This document shows, piece by piece, positions 37,795-45,738 of a stretch of 64,000 nt of DNA. The stretch's first letter is position 1. Each line of letters starts with the position of its first letter. Both the position numbers and the translations under genes were made by a program. The notes below the pieces were generated by a model. It worked only from the letters and a program-made list of their open reading frames with translations. It had not been told where the DNA came from and did not search any database. Source of the stretch: Rhodococcoides fascians A25f (GTDB lineage: Bacteria > Actinomycetota > Actinomycetes > Mycobacteriales > Mycobacteriaceae); the NCBI RefSeq assembly GCF_000760935.2, contig NZ_CP049744.1, positions 186,001-250,000 of the forward strand, written 5' to 3'.

Positions 37795-37846
37795 CACCGA
37801 AGGTGACATTGACCCCCGAAAAGGCCACCGAAGGTCACATTGAGTG
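37795..37846 (+). repeat. 52-bp palindromic element, copy 7
   Basis: Left end CACCGAAGGTGACA, core GAAAAGGCCACC, right end GGTCACATTGAGTG, left flank CAGTC. It lies upstream of the small membrane protein gene and downstream of the AraC/GyrI-like gene. Confidence 0.92.
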
Positions 37847-37886
37847 CCGAGGGAATGGGGGTGCGCGAGAAGAACCGAGGCAATGG

Positions 37887-38756
37887 CTAGAGACTTCGTC
37901 GAATCGGGATCCACAGTTCTCCTGCTCCGGAGGACCAGTCGGAGGTGTTTTCGGTGACGGTGAGGATTTCAGGTCCGGGGATTGTTTCGTAGGGGTTGGA
38001 GGGGAACCATTCGCCGAAGGCGTCGGCCCAGAGTTGTTGGAGGGCGGGGGCGAGTGCGGTATCGCTGCGTGTTTCGAATACCGCCCAGGTCGATGCGGGG
38101 ACGGTGAGGGTGTTCCATTCGGGTGGTGCGGGCGATGTGGTGGCGACGGCGAAGTAGTAGTCGAAGAGACTGCCGTCCTCGCGTTCGGGTTCGAAGCCGT
38201 CGCTGACGAACAGGATCTGGGGGAGTTCGGGCAGGTCGGCGAGTTCGCGCAGTCGGTCGCCGGTTCCCGGGGCCAGGCTTCGGTGGAATTCGGTCATTGC
38301 GGTGTTCTCGCCGGTGAACCGAAGTGGGATTCGGGTGGTTTTGCCGACGATGTGGAATGGCGGCAGGTCGGTGATGCGGTATCGCATGGTGCTTCGTCCT
38401 TCGATGGTCAGGTGGAATGTCACTGCTTGTCGGGAACGAAGGATGGCTCCGGGTCGGCGTGCCTGAGACGGTGTGACGCCGTGCAGATCTCGGAAGGCTC
38501 GGGTGAATGCATCGGCCGAGTATCCGTATTTCGTCGCAATGTCGAGCACGCCCTGTCCGTCGAGGATTTCCGCTGCTGCCAATGTCATTCGGCGTTCTCG
38601 GATGTACAGCGACAGCGGGATCCCGGCAAGAGCCGAGAACACGCGTCGGAAGTGGTACTCCGATGTCAGCGCAATGCGGGCGAGCTCGGTCGTTTCGATC
38701 TCGTGGTCGAGATTGTCCTCGATGTAGTCGAGTGCTGCGTTCCATCGTTCGAGCAT
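37887..38756 (-). CDS. AraC-family regulator with GyrI-like effector domain
   Basis: 289 residues. The N-terminal AraC double helix-turn-helix covers about 5-105 (ELARIALTSEYHFRRVFSALAGIPLSLYI and FTRAFRDLHGVTPSQARR). From about 125 a GyrI-like/BmrR-type ligand domain follows (RYRITDLPPFHIVGKTTRIPLR ... TVPASTWAVFE). This architecture senses small lipophilic compounds. ATG 38756 matches family starts. No target gene is obvious nearby. Confidence 0.88.
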   Translation of the reverse strand: MLERWNAALDYIEDNLDHEIETTELARIALTSEYHFRRVFSALAGIPLSLYIRERRMTLAAAEILDGQGVLDIATKYGYSADAFTRAFRDLHGVTPSQARRPGAILRSRQAVTFHLTIEGRSTMRYRITDLPPFHIVGKTTRIPLRFTGENTAMTEFHRSLAPGTGDRLRELADLPELPQILFVSDGFEPEREDGSLFDYYFAVATTSPAPPEWNTLTVPASTWAVFETRSDTALAPALQQLWADAFGEWFPSNPYETIPGPEILTVTENTSDWSSGAGELWIPIRRSL

Positions 38757-38844
38757 GTGCCGCCAGACCTTCCCTCGTTCTGACCGAAACGATAGGCAGA
38801 AACGGCAGCGCAAACCCGACTTTCTGTGCCCGGCACAGTCGGAT

Positions 38845-39705
38845 TCAGATGGTGTGCAGGCGCCGCTGCGATCGCTGCGTGCGCAGACGCCCGAGTTCGT
38901 TCAACGCAGAACGGGATTGCGCGTCCGCCGGACGGTAGACGATGAGCCGCAGGTCCGGGTCACCGAGCGGGGTGAGGACATCGAATGTCACGGTGATCTG
39001 CCCGACAAGTGGATGCCGCATCGGTTTGTCACCTCGGTTCCGCACGGACACTTCCCGGGACTGCCAGTAGCGGGAGAATTCCGTGCTCCCTCGTTCGAGC
39101 TCCTCGATCAACGCTGCCAACTTCGCGTCGTGTGAGTGGTTCACCCAGGCAGCGCGAAGGTCGGCGACTGCACCCCGAACGACATCATCACGGGCCTCGT
39201 AGAATCCATCGAATCGATTGTCCAGGAAACACATTCGAAGAACATTGCGGTCCACGACGGGTCGTCGGTCGATGTCGAGCAGCAATGCGGCCATCATGTC
39301 GTTCGTGGCCAGGATGTCGAGCCGGTGATCGAGCACCATCGCAGGCAGTGGGGCGACGTCGTCGATCAGCTGCCGAATGCCGTCGGGCACCTCGTGGGCG
39401 GAGGCCCGCTCCGGTGCACGATGGCCGGCGAGCGAGAACAGGTAGCCGGTCTGATCGGGAGACAGCTTGAGCGCATTCGACAGGGACTGAACCACCTGGG
39501 CGGATGGCCGAACATCCCGTGCCTGTTCGAGCCGGACGAGGTAGTCCACGCTCACTCCAGCCAACGCAGCGACCTCCTCACGCCGCAAACCGGGTGTCCG
39601 GGAAGCCCCTATCCGTGGTGGTAGACCGACATCCGACGGCTTGAGCGCCTCGCGCCTGGCACGCAGAAATGCTGCCAGTTCGTTTCGACCCAACCGAGTA
39701 CTCAC
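38845..39705 (-). CDS. XRE-family regulator with MmyB-like ligand domain
   Basis: 286 residues. The N-terminal helix-turn-helix (LRREEVAALAGVSVDYLVRLEQARD, about 40-65) is joined to a PAS-like MmyB domain (VLDHRLDILATNDMMAALL ... NVLRMCFLD ... HPLVGQITVTFDVL), typical of actinobacterial regulators that bind fatty acid-like ligands. The start is a GTG at 39705 (or 39714). It is divergent from an aldo-keto reductase 127 bases away, its likely target. Confidence 0.88.
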   Translation of the reverse strand: MSTRLGRNELAAFLRARREALKPSDVGLPPRIGASRTPGLRREEVAALAGVSVDYLVRLEQARDVRPSAQVVQSLSNALKLSPDQTGYLFSLAGHRAPERASAHEVPDGIRQLIDDVAPLPAMVLDHRLDILATNDMMAALLLDIDRRPVVDRNVLRMCFLDNRFDGFYEARDDVVRGAVADLRAAWVNHSHDAKLAALIEELERGSTEFSRYWQSREVSVRNRGDKPMRHPLVGQITVTFDVLTPLGDPDLRLIVYRPADAQSRSALNELGRLRTQRSQRRLHTI

Positions 39706-39832
39706 CCGATCCACGGTAGGCCACTTCGGTGCGATCAGCCTGGTATCGCTCGTCCCAGGATGATCTTGTCCTTCCCGTTTCCCGACGGGGCAAGGACGGT
39801 GAGTGGGACCGCACACGAAGGAGACATGATCG

Positions 39833-40906
39833 ATGACACGCATGGACGAGTACCGATTGCTGGGCCGCTCCGGTCTTCGAGTATCACCACTCTCGCTGGG
39901 AGCGATGACATTCGGAACCGCCTGGGGCTGGGGTGCAGACGAGGTCGACTCGAGAAGAATATTCGACGCCTACCTCGATGCCGGCGGAAACATGGTCGAC
40001 ACCGCCAATATCTACACCGACGGCCAGTCGGAGCAGTACCTGGGCCCACTCCTCCGGGGCCGCCGTGATTCGGTTGTCGTCGCCACGAAATACGCGGCGA
40101 CGCGTGATCCGTCGGATCCGAATGCGGGTGGGGGCAGTAGGAAGAGCCTGCGCGGGTCCGTCGAAGCAAGCCTGCGGAACCTCGGCACCGACTACATAGA
40201 CCTGTTGTACCTGCACGCCTGGGACGGCGTGACGCCCGGTGACGAGATCATCGCCTCGCTCGGTGAGCTGGTCCGTTCGGGAAAGGTTCTGTACATCGGC
40301 ATTTCGGATACACCGGCATGGGAAGTCGCGCGCATGCAGACCACAGCGGAGCTACGCGGCTGGCCGTCGTTTGCGGCACTCCAGGTGGAGTACAGCTTGA
40401 TCGAACGGACGACCGAGCGGGAATTGTTGCCGATGGCAGCGAGTCTGGGCATCGGCGTCGTTCCGTGGGCCCCACTGGGCGGTGGGGTGCTGACGGGGAA
40501 ATACACTGCCGCAGACCTTGTGGCGGTCGGTTCAGCGAGTCCAGCTGGGACGCGGCGCGATCACGCGAAGGCGAACGGAACGTTGACCGCGCGCGGGCTC
40601 GAGATTGCGGATACCGTCGTCGACGTCGCGAACGAACTCGGGGTCACCGCTGCTCAGGTGGCGTTGGCATGGACCCTTCGGCATCCATCGGTCGTCAGTT
40701 CGCTGATCGGGGCGCGGACGTTGGAACAGTTGCAGCAGAACATCTCTGCTCTCGATGTCGCATTCGACCGATCGCAGCTCGACACACTGCATGCAGTCAG
40801 CGCTGTCGATCCCGGGTTTCCCCACGAATTTCTGATGCGCCCGATGGTGCGTGGCGTCACGACCGGCCGCACCACCGTTCGTCCCCGGCCTGTCAGGACG
40901 TGGTGA
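39833..40906 (+). CDS. Aldo-keto reductase
   Basis: 357 residues, NADPH-dependent TIM-barrel reductase. The catalytic tetrad is visible: Asp in NMVDTANIYTDG, Tyr in the same stretch (residue about 61), Lys in VVATKYA near 87 and His in LLYLHAWDG near 127. The NADP loop ends with SSLIGARTLEQLQQN. GAAGGAG lies 9 bases before ATG 39833. It probably reduces aldehydes or ketones under control of the divergent XRE/MmyB regulator. Confidence 0.9.
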   Translation: MTRMDEYRLLGRSGLRVSPLSLGAMTFGTAWGWGADEVDSRRIFDAYLDAGGNMVDTANIYTDGQSEQYLGPLLRGRRDSVVVATKYAATRDPSDPNAGGGSRKSLRGSVEASLRNLGTDYIDLLYLHAWDGVTPGDEIIASLGELVRSGKVLYIGISDTPAWEVARMQTTAELRGWPSFAALQVEYSLIERTTERELLPMAASLGIGVVPWAPLGGGVLTGKYTAADLVAVGSASPAGTRRDHAKANGTLTARGLEIADTVVDVANELGVTAAQVALAWTLRHPSVVSSLIGARTLEQLQQNISALDVAFDRSQLDTLHAVSAVDPGFPHEFLMRPMVRGVTTGRTTVRPRPVRTW

Positions 40907-40907
40907 G

Positions 40908-41372
40908 TCAGGGCACCGGATTACGCCGGTAGGTGAGGGGATCTCCATCGTCGACGAGTGCGAACCCGGCCCGCTCGAGAACCCGACAAGAGGCTCCGTT
41001 CTCCCGATACACCTGCGCTGCCAACGGTAGACCGGACGCATGCTCCTGCGCGTGAACGAGAAGCTTGCCCGCGTAGCCGCGACCCCAATGGTCCGGATGT
41101 ACCCAATAGCCGACCTCCAGGTGGTCGGATCGACGAATGGTGCTGAGCAACCCCACACGCGCCGGCTCCTCGGTAGTCCCGACGAACCACTTCTGCACGT
41201 CCGGCTCGCGGCTGCCCGTCGCGTTCAGTGCCACCGCAAAACGATGATCGAAATACTCTCTACTCCATGGGTTTCCGTCGCCAACCCATCGAACTACCTC
41301 GACGTCCGACGCCATGGAGAACAGAAACTCGGCGTCGGACCGAACAGCCGGGCGCAGCAGAACTGCCGTCAC
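40908..41372 (-). CDS. GNAT N-acetyltransferase
   Basis: 154 residues. The acetyl-CoA motif is HWGRGYAGKLLVHAQEHA near residues 96-113, preceded by HLEVGYWVHPD and followed by QVYRENGASCRVLERAGF, typical of the GNAT C-terminal motif B. The acceptor is unknown. Its ATG overlaps the stop of the cupin gene (41369-41372), so the two are translationally coupled. Confidence 0.83.
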   Translation of the reverse strand: MTAVLLRPAVRSDAEFLFSMASDVEVVRWVGDGNPWSREYFDHRFAVALNATGSREPDVQKWFVGTTEEPARVGLLSTIRRSDHLEVGYWVHPDHWGRGYAGKLLVHAQEHASGLPLAAQVYRENGASCRVLERAGFALVDDGDPLTYRRNPVP

Positions 41373-41752
41373 AACTCTTTGACCTGCGAGGTCCTGTCGC
41401 CGCCTGCATCGCCGGTATTGACGGTGCCCGATCGCTCGAACAGCAGAGCCGACACCTCTTCGGCTGCCTTGGGACAGTGCTCGACGCCTGCCGGGACGAC
41501 AAAAACATCACCGGGCCCGAGTACAACGTCGCGGTCACGCAGTTGGATGGTGAGTTCTCCGCTGTGGACGAAGAACATCTCGTCGGTGTCCGGGTGCGTG
41601 TGCCAGACGAATTCGCCGAGAAGTTTGACCACCTTGACGTCGTAGTCGTTGATGCTGGCGAGTCGGTGCGGTTGCCAGGGTTTGTCGATCTTGCTCAGGG
41701 CGTCGTCGACGTTGCGCTTGTGGTTGCCGGTACTGCCGCTGTCGATGCTCAT
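41369..41752 (-). CDS. Cupin-domain protein
   Basis: 127 residues. The cupin motif 1 reads GEFVWHTHPDTDEMFFVHSG (HTH...E, residues about 45-65) and motif 2 GDVFVVPAGVEHCPKA with the second histidine. Single-domain cupins of this kind are isomerases, dioxygenases or metal-binding regulators; the role here is unknown. It is the first gene of a two-gene unit with the GNAT protein. Confidence 0.83.
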   Translation of the reverse strand: MSIDSGSTGNHKRNVDDALSKIDKPWQPHRLASINDYDVKVVKLLGEFVWHTHPDTDEMFFVHSGELTIQLRDRDVVLGPGDVFVVPAGVEHCPKAAEEVSALLFERSGTVNTGDAGGDRTSQVKEL

Positions 41753-42054
41753 GGGCTACCTTCGTTGTCCGTCGAGTCGGCTCGGTGAAACTCTACTCGG
41801 TTCTGGCCGACGGCCCGGCGCAATCGTTGCGAGACTGTTCGCTTGTCGGATATTTTCGGATAGGACTCCGCGCTCCGAGTCATATGTGCTGTAGCGCAAC
41901 AGGTTTGAATCACGATCGATCAGTGTCCGATCTGGCGATAGCAGCGCCAGTCAGATGTCGAGAACAGGTCAAGGGCAGTACGATGCTCATGACCTGCAGA
42001 CGGTATCGGCACGACTCGTCGTCCGCCATTGATTTTCGCTAGGAGCGCTGCCAC
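41753..42054. other. 302-bp intergenic region
   Basis: Divergent space between the cupin and HAD genes. A small hairpin CTGGCG-atagcag-CGCCAG is at 41932-41950. I see no gene, RNA or repeat copy otherwise. Promoters for both sides must be here. Confidence 0.5.
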
Positions 42055-42780
42055 ATGAATCTCGCCGACTACGACGTGCTGAGCTTCGACTGTTACGGGA
42101 CGTTGATCGACTGGGAAGCCGGCATTCTCGAGGTGCTCAGAGCGTGGGCGCAGCAGGCCGGCTCGGAGCTGTCGGACGACGAGTTGCTTACGGCCTATGG
42201 CCCCAACGAAGCTGGGGCGCAGCGAGATTCTCCGGCCGCCCTCTACCCCCGAATACTCGCCGAGGCCTTCGTGAGGACCGGTGACACACTGGAAATTTCT
42301 GTCTCGGCCGATTGGGCGGACAAGCTCGGAGCATCTGTTCCGGATTGGCCGGCTTTCGCGGACTCAGCCGACGCGCTGGCGTCGCTCGCCCAGCGGTACA
42401 AGCTGGTCATACTGTCCAACGTTCACCGCGACGGTTTTGCGGGTAGCAATCGCCGTCTCGGCGTTCAGTTCGACGCCATTGTCACTGCCGAGGATGTCGG
42501 GGCATACAAGCCGGCCGACAACCACTTCGACGCAATCGATGGAGTACTCGATAACCTGGGCGTGCCCCGGTCGCGTCTGCTCCACGTCGCGCAAAGTCTG
42601 TTCCACGATCACGTACCGGCGAAACGTCATGGCCTCGCGTCGGTGTGGATCGATCGGCGGCACGATCGCCCCGGATGGGGTGCGACACCGGAACCGTCCG
42701 AGGAGTACAGCTTCGATATGAAGTTCCCGAGTATGGCCGCATTCGCAACAGCTGCCCGAGAGGCGCGCCCGAATGCGTAA
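42055..42780 (+). CDS. HAD-superfamily hydrolase, haloacid dehalogenase type II-like
   Basis: 241 residues. Motif 1 is SFDCYGTLIDWE near residue 10 (nucleophile Asp), motif 2 is the LSNVHRDG serine near residue 120, and motif 3 includes the lysine in AYKPADNHF near 155. The pattern matches the type II haloacid dehalogenase branch, though many members act on other substrates. It overlaps the next small gene by 8 bases. Confidence 0.85.
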   Translation: MNLADYDVLSFDCYGTLIDWEAGILEVLRAWAQQAGSELSDDELLTAYGPNEAGAQRDSPAALYPRILAEAFVRTGDTLEISVSADWADKLGASVPDWPAFADSADALASLAQRYKLVILSNVHRDGFAGSNRRLGVQFDAIVTAEDVGAYKPADNHFDAIDGVLDNLGVPRSRLLHVAQSLFHDHVPAKRHGLASVWIDRRHDRPGWGATPEPSEEYSFDMKFPSMAAFATAAREARPNA

Positions 42781-42997
42781 GTTGTTCACGCTGATCGGTT
42801 TTACGGTCGGTCTCATCGGTGCGGTCGGCTATCTGTTGTGGGAGCGCCAGCCGCAGCGGGTGAACTACGCATTCGTCGGCGACGAGCAGTATCAGGGTGC
42901 GCCCGATTGGATGGTCCTGGTATTCGGCCTGCCTGTTCTCGGTGCACTTCTGGGACTGGCGATTGCGGTATCGGTCGGCCGCATTCGACGCAGCTGA
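42773..42997 (+). CDS. Small two-helix membrane protein
   Basis: 74 residues. Two hydrophobic segments (LFTLIGFTVGLIGAVGYLLW, 4-23, and VLVFGLPVLGALLGLAIAVSV, 49-69) flank a polar loop RQPQRVNYAFVGDEQYQGAPDW in part. It begins inside the end of the HAD gene and so is translationally coupled to it. No family is recognised. Confidence 0.65.
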   Translation: MRKLFTLIGFTVGLIGAVGYLLWERQPQRVNYAFVGDEQYQGAPDWMVLVFGLPVLGALLGLAIAVSVGRIRRS

Positions 42998-42999
42998 GC

Positions 43000-43464
43000 T
43001 CACCAATGCCAGGCGTCGCCCCCGACGTTCTGGATCGTTCGCTGCAACACTTGAATTGCGGTGACGAACTCGTCCTCACCGATGCCCTGCATACGTTCGT
43101 CCTGCAGCATCTGCTGAACGTCCGCCCCACGTCGGAATTGTTCCTTACCGTCCGGGGTGAACGTCACACGTGAATTGGACTCCGTGATCCAGCCCTTCGC
43201 ACGTGCGGAGCCGAGTGCCTCGACGATTGCCTCCGGGGTGTCGTTGTGGCCGATCTTCTCGATCGTCGCTTCCCTGTCGGCCCCTGCGGGATGCAGCGAG
43301 ACCTGATGCAGGAGCCACCATTCGGGTTGGGTGATGCCGATGTCGTGGAGGGCGCCGCGGGTACGTGCTCGGATGGCCTCTCCGGCGCGCGCGGTCCAGA
43401 ATCCGATCGGCTGTCGCTCGGGTGGCTGCATCGGTCGTGGTTGTCGGTGTGCTTGTGAGTTCAT
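43000..43464 (-). CDS. MarR-like winged-helix regulator
   Basis: 154 residues. The helices GALHDIGITQPEWWLLHQVSLHPAG and the wing region ARAKGWITESNSRVTFTPDGKEQFRRG match MarR-type winged helices found in actinobacteria. It lies 28 bases downstream of the Cmx-type exporter on the same strand and may regulate that gene, although no operator for it was identified with certainty. Confidence 0.78.
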   Translation of the reverse strand: MNSQAHRQPRPMQPPERQPIGFWTARAGEAIRARTRGALHDIGITQPEWWLLHQVSLHPAGADREATIEKIGHNDTPEAIVEALGSARAKGWITESNSRVTFTPDGKEQFRRGADVQQMLQDERMQGIGEDEFVTAIQVLQRTIQNVGGDAWHW

Positions 43465-43492
43465 GAAACGACAGTAGAACCTCAACCACGCT

Positions 43493-44623
43493 TCAGGTCA
43501 ACAGGACAGATGCCACAAGAGCTGTACCCACCAAGACTGCGCTGGCGGCTAGTGGCCCGATCGGTCCGAGTGCCGAGCTGTAGACCACTCCGCCGAGAGC
43601 AGGCCCGGCGGCAGCACCGATGTTCAAGCTCGCTGTTGCGAACGAGCCCGCCATCGTCGGCGCACCGACCGCGTTGAGCATCACTCGGCTCGCCAGTGTG
43701 CTGCCGAGGGCGAACGACAGTCCGCCCTGCACGAAGGCAAAGACCAACATGGCGACCGGGCTCTGGGATAGCAGCGCGAACAGACACCAACCGACGAGAA
43801 GCGCTGTGCCACCCAACGTCACGACTCTCCTCGCGTGCCGGTCACCGTACCTGCCTGCGGTCCAGACTCCCCCCAGAGCGCCGAGTCCGAACAACGCAAG
43901 CACTACCGGCACCATCGCTGTCTGCAATTCCGCTCGTTCGGTGACGACGGGAGCCAAGTAGGTGAACGAACAGAAGGTGGCACCGTTGACGAGAACGCAG
44001 AGAACGAGGACCCGCTGCACTGAGCGTCGTTGCAGGACAGCCAATTCGGTGGCCAGCGAACCCATGGCTCGCACGTCCTGGGTGGCGGGTGCAGCCGATG
44101 CCACGGCGACGAGCGCAGGAACCGACAGCAACGCCACAGCCCACAGTGCCGCACGCCAACCCAGAAGTGTTCCTACGAGTGTGCCCAACGGAACGCCGAC
44201 AACGAGTGCGAGAGTGGTGCCGGCAAGGATCGTGGCGACGGCGCGAGAGAGGCGATCGGGTGTGACCGATGCCGAGACGATGGCCAAGGTGAGTGCCAGG
44301 AAACCGGCGTTGGCGAATGCGGCCACTACCCGCGAGACGAACAGCAGCGCGTAGCTGTTGGTCGATGCGCCGAGTACGTGCATCGCGATGAAGGTCGCCA
44401 GGAATGAGCACAGGGCCAGACGCGGTGGGCACTGCCGTGTCGCTACGGCCATGACCGGTGCCCCGACAATCATGCCGATGGCGAATGCCGAGGTCAGCAA
44501 TCCAGCGCGGGGGACCGTTGTGTGGAGATCGGTGGCGATGTCGGTCAGCAGTCCGGCCAGCATGAACTCTGACGTTCCCTGCGCGAAGACAGCTGTGGAC
44601 AGCAAGAATACGAGCGGTGGCAT
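43493..44623 (-). CDS. cmx: Cmx/CmrA-type chloramphenicol exporter (MFS)
   Basis: 376 residues with twelve membrane segments. The start MPPLVFLLSTAVFAQGTSEF and the following LLTDIATDL loop are characteristic of the Cmx/CmrA family of chloramphenicol exporters in corynebacteria and rhodococci. ATG 44623 fits the family and has a GGAGA ribosome binding site; an in-frame GTG at 44683 would add 20 residues. Two hairpins lie in the leader. A MarR-like gene follows. Drug specificity is inferred from family only. Confidence 0.78.
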   Translation of the reverse strand: MPPLVFLLSTAVFAQGTSEFMLAGLLTDIATDLHTTVPRAGLLTSAFAIGMIVGAPVMAVATRQCPPRLALCSFLATFIAMHVLGASTNSYALLFVSRVVAAFANAGFLALTLAIVSASVTPDRLSRAVATILAGTTLALVVGVPLGTLVGTLLGWRAALWAVALLSVPALVAVASAAPATQDVRAMGSLATELAVLQRRSVQRVLVLCVLVNGATFCSFTYLAPVVTERAELQTAMVPVVLALFGLGALGGVWTAGRYGDRHARRVVTLGGTALLVGWCLFALLSQSPVAMLVFAFVQGGLSFALGSTLASRVMLNAVGAPTMAGSFATASLNIGAAAGPALGGVVYSSALGPIGPLAASAVLVGTALVASVLLT

Positions 44624-44647
44624 GGAGGTTTCTCCGAATGTGAGACG

Positions 44648-44743
44648 GGTCCAGGACAAATGGACCGGCACACGGGTGCTCACCGAACGTGTCGTGATCG
44701 AGTGCTTCGGTTTCGTCGAGCTACCGGGGTGCCGGTAGCTCGA
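44648..44743 (-). promoter_or_regulatory. Two leader hairpins upstream of the Cmx-type exporter
   Basis: A perfect 12-bp inverted repeat TCGAGCTACCGG / CCGGTAGCTCGA with a 4-nt loop (44716-44743) and a second GGTCCA / TGGACC hairpin with a 7-nt loop (44648-44666) precede the start by about 93 and 25 bases. Neither is followed by a T run. They could be an operator plus an attenuator-like structure. Confidence 0.55.
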
Positions 44744-44835
44744 ATCTGGATGCCTCGGGTGAACTCACCGAAACACCGTAACGCGAGGTTTCCCTCCGAC
44801 GCCACCGAGTTTCCGTCGTGGGTAGAGTCCCGACC

Positions 44836-45498
44836 GTGGACAGCCCATCAGGGAAAGGCCTCGTGGCGGTGCTCGCCGCAGTCGGTGCCTCGATAGGTGG
44901 TGCGGCAGCGGTCGTGTGGCATGTCGCCATTGCCGGCTCGTCCGATGGCGCGCCCGATATCGGTGCGGCCTATCTGCGGCCGAGCTGGTTTCCCGTCACC
45001 TTCTATCTCGTCGGTGCCGGTCTGGTGATCGGTTTGGTGGCGGCGTCGTTTCTCGTCGATTCGGGTCTGCGCATCGTCCGGGATCGTGAACGCAGCCGCA
45101 TCCACCTGTTCGGATTGTTGATCGTCGTGGGTGCGGCACTGGGAGCGGGCAGTGCACTCGCCTGGACGCATTGGCCACCGCAACCAACCGAATCCGCGTC
45201 GAATTGGTCGTGGGAGCATCCGTTGAGCATCGAGATCAACTCGCCTCCTGCAGCTGACTTCGGCTGGACGTCAATCGGTAGTTCAGTTTCGGACACCTAC
45301 GTCTCTGACACCTACGTCTCGGATACGCCCTACATCACACGAATTGGCGAAGCATCGACCTTCACCCCCACCATCAGTAATCCGTGGCTGGTGTTTCCGG
45401 TCGGCGACGTACTTGTTGCAGCATTGGCCGCACTCACTCTGTCGCTGAGAGACTTCCGGCTGACTCTGCTGTCGCGCTCGGACCCGGACGCGGTGTAG
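44836..45498 (+). CDS. Membrane protein of unknown function
   Basis: 220 residues from GTG 44836 (an in-frame GTG at 44818 is also possible). Predicted helices are at about 8-30, 51-75, 93-115 and 186-205. Between the third and fourth lies an external loop with a short tandem SDTYVSDTYVSDT produced by a 15-bp direct repeat. No family is recognised. It stands alone between the exporter and a convergent small gene. Confidence 0.65.
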   Translation: MDSPSGKGLVAVLAAVGASIGGAAAVVWHVAIAGSSDGAPDIGAAYLRPSWFPVTFYLVGAGLVIGLVAASFLVDSGLRIVRDRERSRIHLFGLLIVVGAALGAGSALAWTHWPPQPTESASNWSWEHPLSIEINSPPAADFGWTSIGSSVSDTYVSDTYVSDTPYITRIGEASTFTPTISNPWLVFPVGDVLVAALAALTLSLRDFRLTLLSRSDPDAV

Positions 45499-45509
45499 CG
45501 AGGCCAGAA

Positions 45510-45722
45510 CTATTCGTCGGTGCGCAGTTCGTCGACCAACGAGAAGAGACGCTCCAGGTAGTCGCTGTGAAACACCTCTGTCGCGCGGATCTTGGCATCC
45601 CCGTCGAGGCCGAATTGAAGGTTGACGAGCTCGACCCCGATGGCGACGCGTCGAGCATCGAGTTGTTCGAGTTCGGCGGCGAGAGCATCGACCTTGGCCA
45701 CCGGGGACAATTCGTCAGTCAT
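45510..45722 (-). CDS. Small acidic protein of unknown function
   Basis: 70 residues from ATG 45722: an acidic, helical sequence (SPVAKVDALAAELEQLDARR) suggestive of a short coiled coil. An in-frame ATG 33 bases upstream is less likely. It lies 16 bases downstream of the MraY homologue on the same strand and may be co-transcribed. No family is recognised. Confidence 0.5.
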   Translation of the reverse strand: MTDELSPVAKVDALAAELEQLDARRVAIGVELVNLQFGLDGDAKIRATEVFHSDYLERLFSLVDELRTDE

Positions 45723-45738
45723 ATCGGAATCGTAGAGG

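Noticed and set aside
15497..37846. CRISPR array
   Set aside because: The repeats are thousands of bases apart or irregularly spaced, are palindromic over their whole length, and there are no cas genes.
15497..37846. 52-bp elements as intrinsic terminators only
   Set aside because: None has a T run and copies also lie upstream of genes; they may still stop transcription, but this does not explain the conserved asymmetric core.
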